Source: Rummeliibacillus pycnus_B
GTDB taxonomy: Bacteria > Bacillota > Bacilli > Bacillales_A > Planococcaceae
DNA: 49,845 nucleotides
Reading direction: 5' to 3'
Assembly: GCF_050459865.1 (NCBI RefSeq)
Contig: NZ_JBCMNM010000043.1
Coordinates: 1-49,845, forward strand
This document shows, piece after piece, positions 24,546 through 33,601 of this stretch. The notes under the pieces were generated by a model. The model ran no database searches. It was not told where the DNA came from and was given only the letters and a program-made list of their open reading frames with translations. Each line of letters begins with the position of its first letter. Position 1 is the first letter of the stretch. Made by a program: the position numbers and the translations under genes.

Positions 24546-25115
24546 CGCTTCTTTCCTGAAAGGGTTGTATATTACATTATATCCAAGTGTATTTTTATGT
24601 TGCGGGAGAAATGACTTGTGAATTGTTTATTAATTGTTTTTTTATTCTTTAATAATTGAGTTGGAGATGTAAATATTAAATATATTTTTTACTTATTAGA
24701 CTGTTTGATATTTGAATATCAAATAGTCTTTTATTTTATTCTTAAATTAAATGTTGTTTTGGAGATTTAGATTGTTTTATGTTCATTTATTTCACACGTT
24801 TATGAAATTCTATATGCTTTTCCTGTGTAGCATTCATAAAGGACCTAGATTATTCATATGTATATTTAGCAAAAAATAATCATTTGTTAATTAATTCTAA
24901 TATCACCGACATTCTTTGCAAATAAGTTTTAACTTTTTCAGATAGCTAGGCAGAATATTTTTTCGAGTTTTGCACTTGCGAAACTTTATAACACTGTATC
25001 GCAAATCGTTGTTTAAAGTCTTCAAATTGTGCAATTAAGTAGTGTTCCAAAACAAATGATATATCTTTATTTAAAGTAATTACTGTATATCTAAAAATAG
25101 GGAGGAAATCTAAGG
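24546..25115. other. 570-bp AT-rich intergenic region with an orphan hairpin
   Basis: No gene is supportable. A hairpin at 24698-24729 (GACTGTTTGATATT with AATATCAAATAGTC) is followed by TTTTATTTTATT on the plus strand. It looks like a terminator with no annotated plus-strand gene upstream. The remainder leads to the ketosynthase promoter; no reliable -35/-10 pair was found. Confidence 0.5.
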
Positions 25116-26102
25116 TTGGCAAAAATTTCAGCTATTGAGTATTATTTTCCAGAAAATCGAGTATATAACGATCAGGAAAATAAATTAACTAAAAAAATCG
25201 GGATTTTCTCTAAGTATAAAGCTCGAAAGGATGAAACAGCTTTAGACTTAGCTGTAAAAGCTGCAGAAAAACTCTTTGAAAAGGGCGTTTGTAAAAAAGA
25301 AGAAATAGACTTTTTACTATTTTGTACTCAAGCTCCAGATTACATTTTGCCAACATCCGCATGTATTATTCAGAACAAATTAAAAATGTCAAATAACTGT
25401 GGTGCTCTAGATATTAATTTAGGCTGTTCTGGATTTATTTATGGTCTCTCATTAGCAAAAGGGTTAATAAAAAGTAACCAAGCAAAGAGTGTTCTTTTAT
25501 TAACGGCAGATACGTACAGTAAATTTGTAAATGAGAAAGATTTAAGTACTTCATTACTATTTGGAGATGCTGCTGCGGCAACATTAATAACAAAATCTAA
25601 TGAAGATTATATTGGGAAATTTGTTTTTGGAACTGATGGAAGTGGGGCTAATAACTTAATTATAAAAGCTGGAGCAGCTAGAGAACCTATTAATTCAGAT
25701 ACAGTGATGGAATTCGAGGATGAAAGAGGAATTATTAGAAATAAAAAAGATCTCTATATGAATGGTCCGGAAGTTTTTAAGTTTGCAATGCGAGAAGTTC
25801 CAAAGTCGATCAAAACCCTTTTAGAAATAGAAAATAGAACTTTGGATGATTATGATTATTTTGTTTTTCATCAAGCGAATCAGTATATGTTGAATGCGTT
25901 AAGAAGGCGATTAGAAATAGATGAAAATAAGTTTTCAATACAATTAAATGACTGCGGAAATACAGTATCTTCTACCATTCCAATTGCATTAAAAAGAGAA
26001 ATCGAAAAAGGGAATATCAAAGATAATGACAATGTATTATTAGCAGGATTCGGTGTAGGACTATCTTGGGCATCATGTTCTATAAAAATAAATTTAAACT
26101 AG
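25116..26102 (+). CDS. FabH-like 3-oxoacyl-ACP synthase III (ketosynthase)
   Basis: The 328-aa protein has KAS III features: the nucleophile Cys104 in INLGCSGFIYGL, the catalytic His in FVFHQANQYM (about 250) and Asn in GNTVSSTIP (about 281), and the closing GFGVGLSWAS. KAS III condenses an acyl-CoA with malonyl-ACP or transfers acyl groups. Sequence beyond these sites is diverged from housekeeping FabH, and the next gene is a dedicated ACP, so a specialised role is likely. The start is TTG with GGAGG 9 nt upstream. It is the first gene of a four-gene cassette. Confidence 0.88.
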   Translation: MAKISAIEYYFPENRVYNDQENKLTKKIGIFSKYKARKDETALDLAVKAAEKLFEKGVCKKEEIDFLLFCTQAPDYILPTSACIIQNKLKMSNNCGALDINLGCSGFIYGLSLAKGLIKSNQAKSVLLLTADTYSKFVNEKDLSTSLLFGDAAAATLITKSNEDYIGKFVFGTDGSGANNLIIKAGAAREPINSDTVMEFEDERGIIRNKKDLYMNGPEVFKFAMREVPKSIKTLLEIENRTLDDYDYFVFHQANQYMLNALRRRLEIDENKFSIQLNDCGNTVSSTIPIALKREIEKGNIKDNDNVLLAGFGVGLSWASCSIKINLN

Positions 26103-26114
26103 GGAGTATAAAAA

Positions 26115-26351
26115 ATGAATATAAAAGAGTTTACATTGCTTTGTGAAGAAATTTTAGAATTAGAGGATGGAACTCTGCTATTAACTACAAATTTAGAGGA
26201 AATTGAAGAATGGGATTCACTTGCAATAATGGATATACTATCAAGGTGTGATAACGAATTCAATACACAGTTCCCAGTAGATATTTTTCGTAACGCTAAT
26301 ACATTCCAAGATGTAGTAGATAAAATTAAAGACTTTATAAAGATAGGGTGA
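26115..26351 (+). CDS. Discrete acyl carrier protein
   Basis: The 78-aa protein is ACP-like with the phosphopantetheine-attachment motif EWDSLAIMD (Ser35) and the usual four-helix length and acidity. It would carry the acyl group made or loaded by the ketosynthase 12 bp upstream. AGGGAG lies 7-8 nt before the ATG. It overlaps no neighbour; the next gene starts 5 bp after its stop, so they are probably translationally coupled. Confidence 0.9.
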   Translation: MNIKEFTLLCEEILELEDGTLLLTTNLEEIEEWDSLAIMDILSRCDNEFNTQFPVDIFRNANTFQDVVDKIKDFIKIG

Positions 26352-26356
26352 GTACA

Positions 26357-27058
26357 ATGGATAAACCTTTGAAGAATGGCGAAAAGTTAGTAATCATAGG
26401 AGCTGGGGAGCTAGCAGAAATTGCATATGAATATTTTACCTACGATTCTCCATATGAAATCGTAGCTTTTGCTGCTGAGAGAGGCTATATAAAAAGGGAC
26501 AACCTTTATGATTTACCAGTTGTTCCTTTTGAAGAAGTGCATCAAATTTACCCAGTAACTGAATTCAAAGCATTTGTTGCAATTCCCTATACTAATTTTA
26601 ATAGATTAAGAATGAGATTATATCATGAAACCAAAAATAAGGGGTATGAACTAGTATCTTATGTTAGCTCTAAAGCTTTTGTTTGGAGAAATGTAACAAT
26701 AGGTGAAAATTGTTTTATCTTTGAAAACAACGTATTACAGCATCATGTTAATGTGGGGAATAACGTTATTTTATGGAGTGGAAATCATGTTGGACACAGA
26801 TCGGTTATTAAAGATAATTGTTTTATTTCTTCACATGCAGTTATTGCAGGAAACTGTGAAATTGGAGAGAACTGTTTCATTGGAATAAATAGTACATTAA
26901 ATGATGAAATAAGAGTTGGAAAGGATTGTTTTATTTCTTCAGGAGCATTAGTTACTAAAAATACGCGAGAAGGTAAAATATATAAAGGCAGCCCTGCAAA
27001 GGCTGCACCTATGGATGTTTATAGATATTTTAATATAGAATGTGAACATGTCTTTTAA
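26357..27058 (+). CDS. NeuD/PglD-like left-handed beta-helix acyltransferase
   Basis: The 233-aa protein has a Rossmann-like N-terminus (LVIIGAGELAEIAYEYF, then DLPVVPFEEV) and a C-terminal hexapeptide-repeat helix (about 100-220; VTIGENCFIFENNVLQHHV, NCEIGENCFIGINSTLND, RVGKDCFISSGALVTKNT) ending KGSPAKAAP. These enzymes acylate sugar amines, usually with acetyl-CoA. Next to an ACP and ketosynthase it may use an ACP-bound acyl group. The ATG at 26357 follows AGGGTG by 6 nt; a GTG at 26348 overlaps the ACP stop and is less likely. Confidence 0.85.
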   Translation: MDKPLKNGEKLVIIGAGELAEIAYEYFTYDSPYEIVAFAAERGYIKRDNLYDLPVVPFEEVHQIYPVTEFKAFVAIPYTNFNRLRMRLYHETKNKGYELVSYVSSKAFVWRNVTIGENCFIFENNVLQHHVNVGNNVILWSGNHVGHRSVIKDNCFISSHAVIAGNCEIGENCFIGINSTLNDEIRVGKDCFISSGALVTKNTREGKIYKGSPAKAAPMDVYRYFNIECEHVF

Positions 27059-27213
27059 TATGAAAAAACATTAGTAATCCATGTAATGAAATAAGGATGC
27101 AAGGGCTATTCCACCCGTATATCGAGTAAAGTATCCTAAGCGACTGATATAGCAACTCATAATTTACATTCATTAGATAGTATTTATTGGATTTTTTTCC
27201 GGGTGTAATAACT

Positions 27214-27297
27214 TTGGAAACAGTAATTTTAACTTCATTTTTTGCCATTACAGTAATAAGTTTAGTTTTAATGAAACTTAATCAAGAACTTAAATAG
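27214..27297 (+). CDS. Possible 27-aa single-helix membrane peptide
   Basis: From TTG 27214 to TAG 27295-27297 a frame encodes METVILTSFFAITVISLVLM with a polar tail, a plausible transmembrane peptide. The ribosome binding site (GGGTG, 8 nt upstream) is weak. The surrounding 300 bp (27059-27357) holds nothing else; an antisense 72-codon frame there looks spurious. Confidence 0.25.
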   Translation: METVILTSFFAITVISLVLMKLNQELK

Positions 27298-27357
27298 GCA
27301 GAAGAAGTTACTGTTAAATTTGTTGGAAACATTCGAATTTGGAAGTAGGGAATATAA

Positions 27358-28524
27358 ATGGTAATTGCAAATAAGAATAAACAAATTTATGCCCAACTGA
27401 TGGAAAGTGCAAAAAAAATTGGGAAAATTGCAGAAGCCGAAGCCTATAAAGCCGATGAAAATGCTACTATTTCTCATAACGTTATAAATGTAATCGTCGA
27501 GGAAGGAATCAATAAATTAATTTTGCCAAAAGAATATGGCGGTCCTCAGATCGATTTTAAAACGTTTTCTGATATGGTTAAAACAGTAGGTTATTACAAT
27601 TTATCCGCAGCTTGGTTAACATACTTCTTTTCAGTGCATAACGCATGGGTAGCTTTTTTACCAAAACATCGAATGGATGAAATCGTTTATGACAGTGGAC
27701 TTGTTGCGGATGTTTTTGCACCAGTTGGTAAAGTAGAAAAGTGTGACGGTGGATTTATTTTATCTGGTACATGGAATTACGTAAGTGGTATCAACTATTC
27801 TGAATGGATTTCATTAGGTGCTAGATATCAATTTGACGATGAAGAAGAACCTGAATCATTAGGTTTATGTATGAAAATATCGGAACTTAACGTAACGGAA
27901 GATTGGGATTCATTAGGCTTAAGAGGCACAGGTAGTAATACAGTAAGTATAGAAAATGTATTTGTTCCAGACGATATGGTTATTCGCTTTTCAAAAGTAG
28001 CACAAAATAGAAAGCCTCTTAAGTTAGAAGTAGACGAAGATTATTTATATTATAACGTACCGTTTTATGCTGCTTTCTATTTTGGGTTTGCTTCTATGTG
28101 TATAGGTGCTGCACAAAGAGTACTTGATGAATTTAAAGCTCGCACAGCAAATCGAGTTCGTACTTCTGGAATCGAAGAACAGAAAAAAAGCAGAAGTCAA
28201 CGTATACTTGCGAAGTTAACACTTAAACATAAGGCTTCCGAGGCTATGATGAAAGAATACATTAATATGTTAAATGAAGATGAAGGGCAATACGATCCAT
28301 CTATTTACCATGCGCTCAGAGTTGAGATAATCCGTAATTGCGTGGATATTTCTGTTGAAGCAACACTGTCGCTTGGCGCATCTGCATTAAAGAGCGGAAA
28401 CCCCGTTGAAATGATGATGAGAGACTTAATTGCCATTGGTACACATGTAACGTCCCTTTACGAAGATGGTATCGAGGCATTTGGTAAATATTTATTTGGA
28501 TTTAAAAGTTACTCTCGCGAATAA
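27358..28524 (+). CDS. Acyl-CoA dehydrogenase-fold flavoprotein, probable group D flavin monooxygenase
   Basis: The 388-aa protein has the three-domain acyl-CoA dehydrogenase fold: an N-terminal helical part with LPKEYGG, a central beta part with FILSGTWNYVSGINYSEWISLGAR and EDWDSLGLRGTGSNTVSIENVFVP, and a C-terminal helical part. The SGxWxYVSGI and LRGTGSNT patterns are those of flavin-dependent hydroxylases (HsaA, nitrososynthase types). The catalytic Glu seen in true dehydrogenases (IYEGT-like site) is not evident; the region reads TSLYEDGIEAFGKYLFG. I infer oxygenation of a substrate built by the cassette. The ribosome binding site GTAGGGA precedes the ATG. It ends at a perfect terminator. 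Confidence 0.8.
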   Translation: MVIANKNKQIYAQLMESAKKIGKIAEAEAYKADENATISHNVINVIVEEGINKLILPKEYGGPQIDFKTFSDMVKTVGYYNLSAAWLTYFFSVHNAWVAFLPKHRMDEIVYDSGLVADVFAPVGKVEKCDGGFILSGTWNYVSGINYSEWISLGARYQFDDEEEPESLGLCMKISELNVTEDWDSLGLRGTGSNTVSIENVFVPDDMVIRFSKVAQNRKPLKLEVDEDYLYYNVPFYAAFYFGFASMCIGAAQRVLDEFKARTANRVRTSGIEEQKKSRSQRILAKLTLKHKASEAMMKEYINMLNEDEGQYDPSIYHALRVEIIRNCVDISVEATLSLGASALKSGNPVEMMMRDLIAIGTHVTSLYEDGIEAFGKYLFGFKSYSRE

Positions 28525-28577
28525 AAACTACTTTAAGCTACGTAGCTCTTTCACTGTTCCTCTTATATACGATTCAC

Positions 28578-28618
28578 ATAAAATAGATGCTACCCATTTG
28601 GGGTAGCATCTATTTTAT
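28578..28618 (+). terminator. Terminator after the acyl cassette
   Basis: A perfect 18-bp inverted repeat (28578-28595 with 28601-28618) with GATGCTACCC in its arm ends TATTTTAT. The 280 bp after it contain no recognised gene. Confidence 0.88.
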
Positions 28619-28898
28619 GCCGTTTAATTTCATTTCAAGCTAATTTTAAAAGCTATTTTATGACATTCAATCTATAGAATCACCTAATTTAGTGGGTATG
28701 ATTTTATAAACTGGGAACAAATTAACATTATGGTATTATATAGTTATCTATTAGGATATTTCGTTTAAATAGGTTGGTTTTCATTATTCCTAAGGATGGA
28801 AAATTTATTATGGGAAAAATTGCGTATCACCTTTACATTAAGAAAAAATGTAGAGGGCTTTAACAGGGAAATAATACAACAGGAAAAGGAGTGATACT

Positions 28899-30401
28899 TT
28901 GAGTAAATCAGAGAATTCAAATACACAGATGAGAAAAATAGCAAAAAAACTGGTAGTTGCTTCATTCGTTACAGTAATGGGATTATCCAGTTTGCCACAA
29001 ATTTTTCTTGGTTTTAAGTCTAATTCAATTGTAGCTCATGCTGAAGAATCAAATGAAACTACAACTGATGATATCTGTGATTTAACAAACATAAAATCAA
29101 TGTATGCAGCATTAGAAAGAATCAACGCATCTTTAAAAGATTCTAAATATAGTGATATTAATTTCTATGATGTATATCAGGTAAACAATAACGCCATATT
29201 ATCTAAGCAAACGGGTTATACAAAAGTATTAACTGATTTAGGAATTAAAGTAATCTCGGAAGATGAATTATCTATAATAGTAGATTTAGTAAACAAATAC
29301 GGTGATATTACCTCTAATACGATTTCACCCGTAAAAGCTTTAAAAATAGTAGATGCATTTCCTTCATCGCAGGGGATTGATCATTTAAAACCATTGGTCA
29401 CTAAATTATCTACTGTAGTAAGAAATAATGTAGAGCAAGAAAAACCGACCCAGTTGTTAACTACCAAATTGGAGGATCAGTTAAAAGGTTCTAACACTCC
29501 AAAGGATACAAAAAAACTGATAGCTAGCAGCAGCGAAACATTGAAATATGATGTACCGGTAGAATACAACGAGGACATTGCATTTGCTTTATCCTATCCA
29601 AATAATATTTCGACAAACGAAGATATCTTAATGGCATTAAAAGATTCTACAGGTCAATTAATCGCAGTAAGCTCATTAATTAAGATAGATGGTACAGATT
29701 ATCAGGTATTGACTACAAATGTTGATCCAGAACAATATGTTCTAGAAATATATACTTTACCTACAACAGATGTAAGTTATCAAACATTAAATTTAACAAC
29801 AGTTAAAAACGTTTTTGGTGGTTATGTTTCTTCGGTAAAAGTAAAAACTACTTTAACAGGCACGATAACACCAGTTGGTGGAAGATTAGGTCAAATATAC
29901 TCATTTGCTGAAGGTGAACATTTAGAAGAAACAATACTAATAAAAGAACCGGGATCATCAACATATGTTCCATTTAATAGCAAAGTACCAAGTTGGAATT
30001 CATTTAATAGATTTAATCCTACGAAACTGGGAACTTATAGCATAAAAGTTATAGCGAAAAATACAGTTTCAGGACATTCTGCTTCAAATACACTTTCCAT
30101 AAAAGCAGTAAAAAATATAAAACCAAGTATTAAAAAAATCACTTTAAATAAGACTCAGTATAGACCTGGCGAAAAGATAAAAATCAAAGCCAAAGCTACA
30201 GGAATTTACCTAGTGTATCAATATGGGTACGTAGATTTGCATAGTTACTATACTACTGCTGTTACAGGAAAACCATTCAGTTCAAAAAATACAGCTACCA
30301 TCAAAGCACCAACCAAGAAAGGTAAATACCATGTTGTTATACGTGCAAAACAAATCAATGGTTCTGATGTTTATTCCGAGAAATCATTTACCGTGAAATA
30401 A
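28899..30401 (+). CDS. Tandem secreted protein A, unknown family
   Basis: The 500-aa protein has an extended signal peptide (cleavage near AHAEE, about residue 50). A helical N-terminal domain follows (about 55-200; IKSMYAALERINASLKDSKYSDI, LSIIVDLVNKYGDITSNTISPVKAL, HLKPLVTKLSTVV). Then come a beta-rich domain (about 215-330; AFALSYPNN, ALKDSTGQLIAVSS, YVLEIYTLPTT) and two Ig-like or triple-tyrosine-like modules (KLGTYSIKVIAKNTVSGHS and KYHVVIRAKQINGSD). No enzymatic motif or wall anchor is visible. The TTG at 28899 lies 7 nt after AAAAGGAG. It is followed 27 bp later by a paralogue. Confidence 0.75.
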   Translation: MSKSENSNTQMRKIAKKLVVASFVTVMGLSSLPQIFLGFKSNSIVAHAEESNETTTDDICDLTNIKSMYAALERINASLKDSKYSDINFYDVYQVNNNAILSKQTGYTKVLTDLGIKVISEDELSIIVDLVNKYGDITSNTISPVKALKIVDAFPSSQGIDHLKPLVTKLSTVVRNNVEQEKPTQLLTTKLEDQLKGSNTPKDTKKLIASSSETLKYDVPVEYNEDIAFALSYPNNISTNEDILMALKDSTGQLIAVSSLIKIDGTDYQVLTTNVDPEQYVLEIYTLPTTDVSYQTLNLTTVKNVFGGYVSSVKVKTTLTGTITPVGGRLGQIYSFAEGEHLEETILIKEPGSSTYVPFNSKVPSWNSFNRFNPTKLGTYSIKVIAKNTVSGHSASNTLSIKAVKNIKPSIKKITLNKTQYRPGEKIKIKAKATGIYLVYQYGYVDLHSYYTTAVTGKPFSSKNTATIKAPTKKGKYHVVIRAKQINGSDVYSEKSFTVK

Positions 30402-30428
30402 ATATGAATAATGAAAGGAGTGATTACT

Positions 30429-31880
30429 TTGATAAAATGTAGAAATAAAAATTTAGTAAAAAAATTAGTAGTAGTGTCATTGTTCGTAGCAATTATAGGA
30501 TTCTCTAGCTTTTCCCAAAGTTTCCTTGGCTATAAGTCTACTTGCCATGTAGCTCATGCAGCAGAAAATGGGGTTTTAGATAGAATTAATAGCGCTTTAA
30601 ATGAAAGTAACTATAGCGACATTGATTTTTATGATGTATATCAGGTAAATAAGAATGCTAAATTATCGAAGATGAGTATGTATACCAAAGTACTAAACAA
30701 TTTAGAAATCAAAGCGGTTACAGAAAATGAGTTATCTTTAATAGTAGATTTAGTGAATAAATATGGTGATATAACTTCTAATACCATAACAGCCTTAAAA
30801 GCTTTAGTACTATTAGATGAATTACCTTCATTAGAAAACATGGAACATATAAAACCATTAGTATCAAATTTATCTACAATAATAAGAAGTAATATTATAC
30901 AAGAAAAACCAACAAAATCACTAACTGCTAAATTAGTGACTGGTTTAAAAGACTCTAGTACTTTATCAGAGACGCAAAATTTTTCAGCAAGTAGTGGTGA
31001 TACTTTAACGTATGATGTTCATGTAGATAGTTACAAAGAAGATGTCGCATTCGCTTTATCCTACCCAAACAATAATGGAGAAAACAATACGACAAACGAA
31101 GATCTATTAATGGTACTAAAAGACTCGTCAGGTCAAATTGTGGGATTAAGCTCATTGGTAAATATTGGTGGTTCGAATTATCAAGTATTAAGAGCAAATG
31201 TTACACCCGGTGATTATGTTTTAAAAATGTATGTATTGCCTACAACGAAGATAAAGGATCAAACTGTGACACTATCATCGGTAAAAGATGTTTTAGGTGG
31301 TTATGTTACTTTGACAAAAGCAGAAATAAATCTCAAAGGATTAGTACCAATAGGCACAACACCAGTAATATCTGCTTCTGCTAAAAGTTCATTTAAAAAA
31401 TATACAGTACAAGTCAAAGAACCGGATTCTACAGAATTTGTTACAGTTGCGGAATATAAAATGACACAATTAAATTATTTTCATCTTATCCCACTAATGA
31501 AACTAGGAACATATAAAATCAAAGTTATTGCAGAGAACACAGTGTCAGGTCATTCAGATTCAAAGACAATAACAATAAATACGGTAAAATCAGTAACACC
31601 TAAGATCAAGAAAATGACTTTTAGTAAAACGCATGTGAAACCTGGTGAAAAGATAACAGTCAAAACAACAGCTACAGGTGCAGGTGCAAATCTAGAATAT
31701 CAGTACGCTTATTGGGAGAAAGGTGCTCGATATGGTTCATTTTTCAAAAAATATGGTTCGGCAAATACATTAACATTCAAAGCACCATCTAAGAAAGGTA
31801 AATACGTATTTTCAGTTTCTGTTCAACAGCATAATGGTCTTAAGGCTGTAGAAAAAAATAAAGAATTCATAGTGAAATAG
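30429..31880 (+). CDS. Tandem secreted protein B, paralogue of A
   Basis: The 483-aa protein repeats the plan of protein A: signal peptide ending near AHAAE, helical domain (NSALNESNYSDIDFYDVYQV, LSLIVDLVNKYGDITSNTI), beta domain (AFALSYPNN, LKDSSGQIVGLSSL) and two C-terminal modules (KLGTYKIKVIAENTVSGHS and KYVFSVSVQQHNG). Start choice is by comparison with A: AAAGGAGTGATTACTTTG gives TTG 30429 with the same ribosome binding site spacing. An ATG at 30411 precedes that site and is less likely. A shared operon with A is likely. Confidence 0.75.
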   Translation: MIKCRNKNLVKKLVVVSLFVAIIGFSSFSQSFLGYKSTCHVAHAAENGVLDRINSALNESNYSDIDFYDVYQVNKNAKLSKMSMYTKVLNNLEIKAVTENELSLIVDLVNKYGDITSNTITALKALVLLDELPSLENMEHIKPLVSNLSTIIRSNIIQEKPTKSLTAKLVTGLKDSSTLSETQNFSASSGDTLTYDVHVDSYKEDVAFALSYPNNNGENNTTNEDLLMVLKDSSGQIVGLSSLVNIGGSNYQVLRANVTPGDYVLKMYVLPTTKIKDQTVTLSSVKDVLGGYVTLTKAEINLKGLVPIGTTPVISASAKSSFKKYTVQVKEPDSTEFVTVAEYKMTQLNYFHLIPLMKLGTYKIKVIAENTVSGHSDSKTITINTVKSVTPKIKKMTFSKTHVKPGEKITVKTTATGAGANLEYQYAYWEKGARYGSFFKKYGSANTLTFKAPSKKGKYVFSVSVQQHNGLKAVEKNKEFIVK

Positions 31881-31907
31881 TATATTTTACCAAAGGGAAT
31901 TATTATT

Positions 31908-31946
31908 GGAGATATTATATGGGTATTGCTATATAATATCTCTTTT
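31908..31946 (+). terminator. Partial terminator between proteins B and C
   Basis: AGATATTATAT (31910-31920) pairs with ATATAATATCT (31931-31941), followed by CTTTTG. It may let only part of the transcription through to protein C. Confidence 0.65.
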
Positions 31947-31992
31947 GTCACCGCATAATATGAAGGCACAATAGACAAAGGAGTAGTATAGA

Positions 31993-33432
31993 ATGGGGAA
32001 AATGGTCAATAAATTAGCAGTTGCAGCTATTGTAACAGTGTTGGGAATATCTAATTTTGAGGGGGTTGCGTCCAATTCAATTATAGCTCATGCAGCTGAA
32101 GCGGATGACTGTGGCTGTAATTTATCAAGAGTAAAATCTATGTACGACGCTCTAGATAGAATCAATACATCATTAAAAGATAAAAAGTATAATGACATTC
32201 ATTTTGAGGACGTTAATCAAGTAAATTCAAACGCAACATCATCTAATTTAAGTGTCTATACAAAAGTATTAAGTGATTTAGGCGTAAAATCGGTAACAGA
32301 AGAGGAATTATCCTTAATTGTAAATTTAGTAGAGTCGTATGGTGATATTACTTCAGAAAAGCTTGCACCATTAACAGCATTAAAGGTATTAGATGCTTTA
32401 CCTTCTTCTGAAAATATAGAGCATATAAAGCCCTTAGTATCAAAATTAACGACAACAATAAAAAAGAATATGACGCAACATAAACCAACAAAATCGCTAA
32501 CACCTAAATTAGAGGATGGTATTAAAGATTCTAAAAAGTTTTTGGATACAAAGAAATTTTTAGCTAGTAGTGCAGACACTTTAAAATATGATGTACATGC
32601 TGAATACAACGAAGATATTGCATTTACTATATCTTATCCTAACAATCAATCGACTAATGCAGATATTTTAATGGCGTTAAAAGATGCATCTGGACAAATA
32701 GTCGCAATAAGTTCATTAGAAAAATTAGTGGGTACAAGTTATCAAGTATTAAGTACAAATATTGATAAAGGTAACTATGTTTTAGAAATGTATGTGTTAC
32801 CGACATCAAATATAAGTGATCAAACATTCACTTTATCATCGGTTCGAAATATATTAGGGGGATTAGTTTCTTCGGTAACCATATTAAGCGATTTAACTGG
32901 TACATTGGTTGCGGGTGGTATATATACTACACTAAGATTTTCGGCTATAGGTGAGCATTTAGTATATAGAATCGAGGTAAAGAAACCGGGAGCTACGAAA
33001 TATGTTATATGGAGGGGGAGGGACTGGGGAAGGAAGACAGATACTTTCGGAGCAAAAAAGCCAGGTACGTATAAAATCAAAGTTACTGCCAAGAACTATG
33101 TTTCAGAACATACAAGTTCAAAAACAATCTCAATAAAAGTAGTAAAAGCTGTTACTCCTAAAATCAAGAGTTTGACTCTAAGTAATACCAAAGTAAAACC
33201 AGGTGAAAAAGTAACAGTTAATACAATAGCTTCGGGTGTAGACCTAGAGTATAAATACTTTTATAAGTATTTAAAAAAAGGCTATACAGTTGATTTAAAC
33301 GAAGGATTCATTACTTCAAAAAAGCTGACATTCAAAGCACCAACTGAAAAAGGTGAATATGAAATTATAGCTTGGGTTAGACAACATAATGGTTTACCCG
33401 TTAAAACTTCTACCATATTGACTGTAAAATAG
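31993..33432 (+). CDS. Tandem secreted protein C, paralogue of A and B
   Basis: The 479-aa protein is the third paralogue: a shorter signal peptide ending near AHAAE, then DDCGCNLSRVKSMYDALDRINTSLKDKKY, LSLIVNLVESYGDITSE, TISYPNNQSTNADILMALKD, then KKPGTYKIKVTAKNYVSEHT and EYEIIAWVRQHNG, ending TVK like the others. The CGC pair near its mature start is partly matched by DDIC in A. AAAGGAG lies about 8 nt before the ATG. A terminator pair separates it from the convergent transporter gene. The function is unknown. Confidence 0.75.
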   Translation: MGKMVNKLAVAAIVTVLGISNFEGVASNSIIAHAAEADDCGCNLSRVKSMYDALDRINTSLKDKKYNDIHFEDVNQVNSNATSSNLSVYTKVLSDLGVKSVTEEELSLIVNLVESYGDITSEKLAPLTALKVLDALPSSENIEHIKPLVSKLTTTIKKNMTQHKPTKSLTPKLEDGIKDSKKFLDTKKFLASSADTLKYDVHAEYNEDIAFTISYPNNQSTNADILMALKDASGQIVAISSLEKLVGTSYQVLSTNIDKGNYVLEMYVLPTSNISDQTFTLSSVRNILGGLVSSVTILSDLTGTLVAGGIYTTLRFSAIGEHLVYRIEVKKPGATKYVIWRGRDWGRKTDTFGAKKPGTYKIKVTAKNYVSEHTSSKTISIKVVKAVTPKIKSLTLSNTKVKPGEKVTVNTIASGVDLEYKYFYKYLKKGYTVDLNEGFITSKKLTFKAPTEKGEYEIIAWVRQHNGLPVKTSTILTVK

Positions 33433-33447
33433 AGGTAAAATTTTATA

Positions 33448-33485
33448 AGAGTATGTTTTGATTTATCAAGACATGCTCTTTCTAT
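33448..33485 (+). terminator. Terminator after protein C
   Basis: AGAGTATGTTTTGAT (33448-33462) pairs with ATCAAGACATGCTCT (33465-33479), then TTCTATTT. Confidence 0.7.
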
Positions 33486-33510
33486 TTGGATTTTACTAAG
33501 TGGTTACATA

Positions 33511-33551
33511 AAAAAACAGATGCTATCCCAAATGGGTAGCATCTGTTTTTT
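33511..33551. terminator. Bidirectional terminator between protein C and the transporter
   Basis: AAAAAACAGATGCTATCCC (33511-33529) pairs with GGGTAGCATCTGTTTTTT (33534-33551), with T-tracts on both strands. It shares the GATGCTA-CCC core with the terminator at 28578-28618. Confidence 0.85.
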
Positions 33552-33601
33552 ACATTTATTTCATAGCTAACGGATAAACTCCAATTTCCCCATGTAATCC
33601 A

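Noticed and set aside
25116..26102. Housekeeping fabH
   Set aside because: Its neighbours are a private ACP and acyltransferase, and its sequence outside the active site is diverged.
27030..27248. 72-codon minus-strand frame
   Set aside because: It has no ribosome binding site and overlaps the end of the NeuD-like gene on the other strand.
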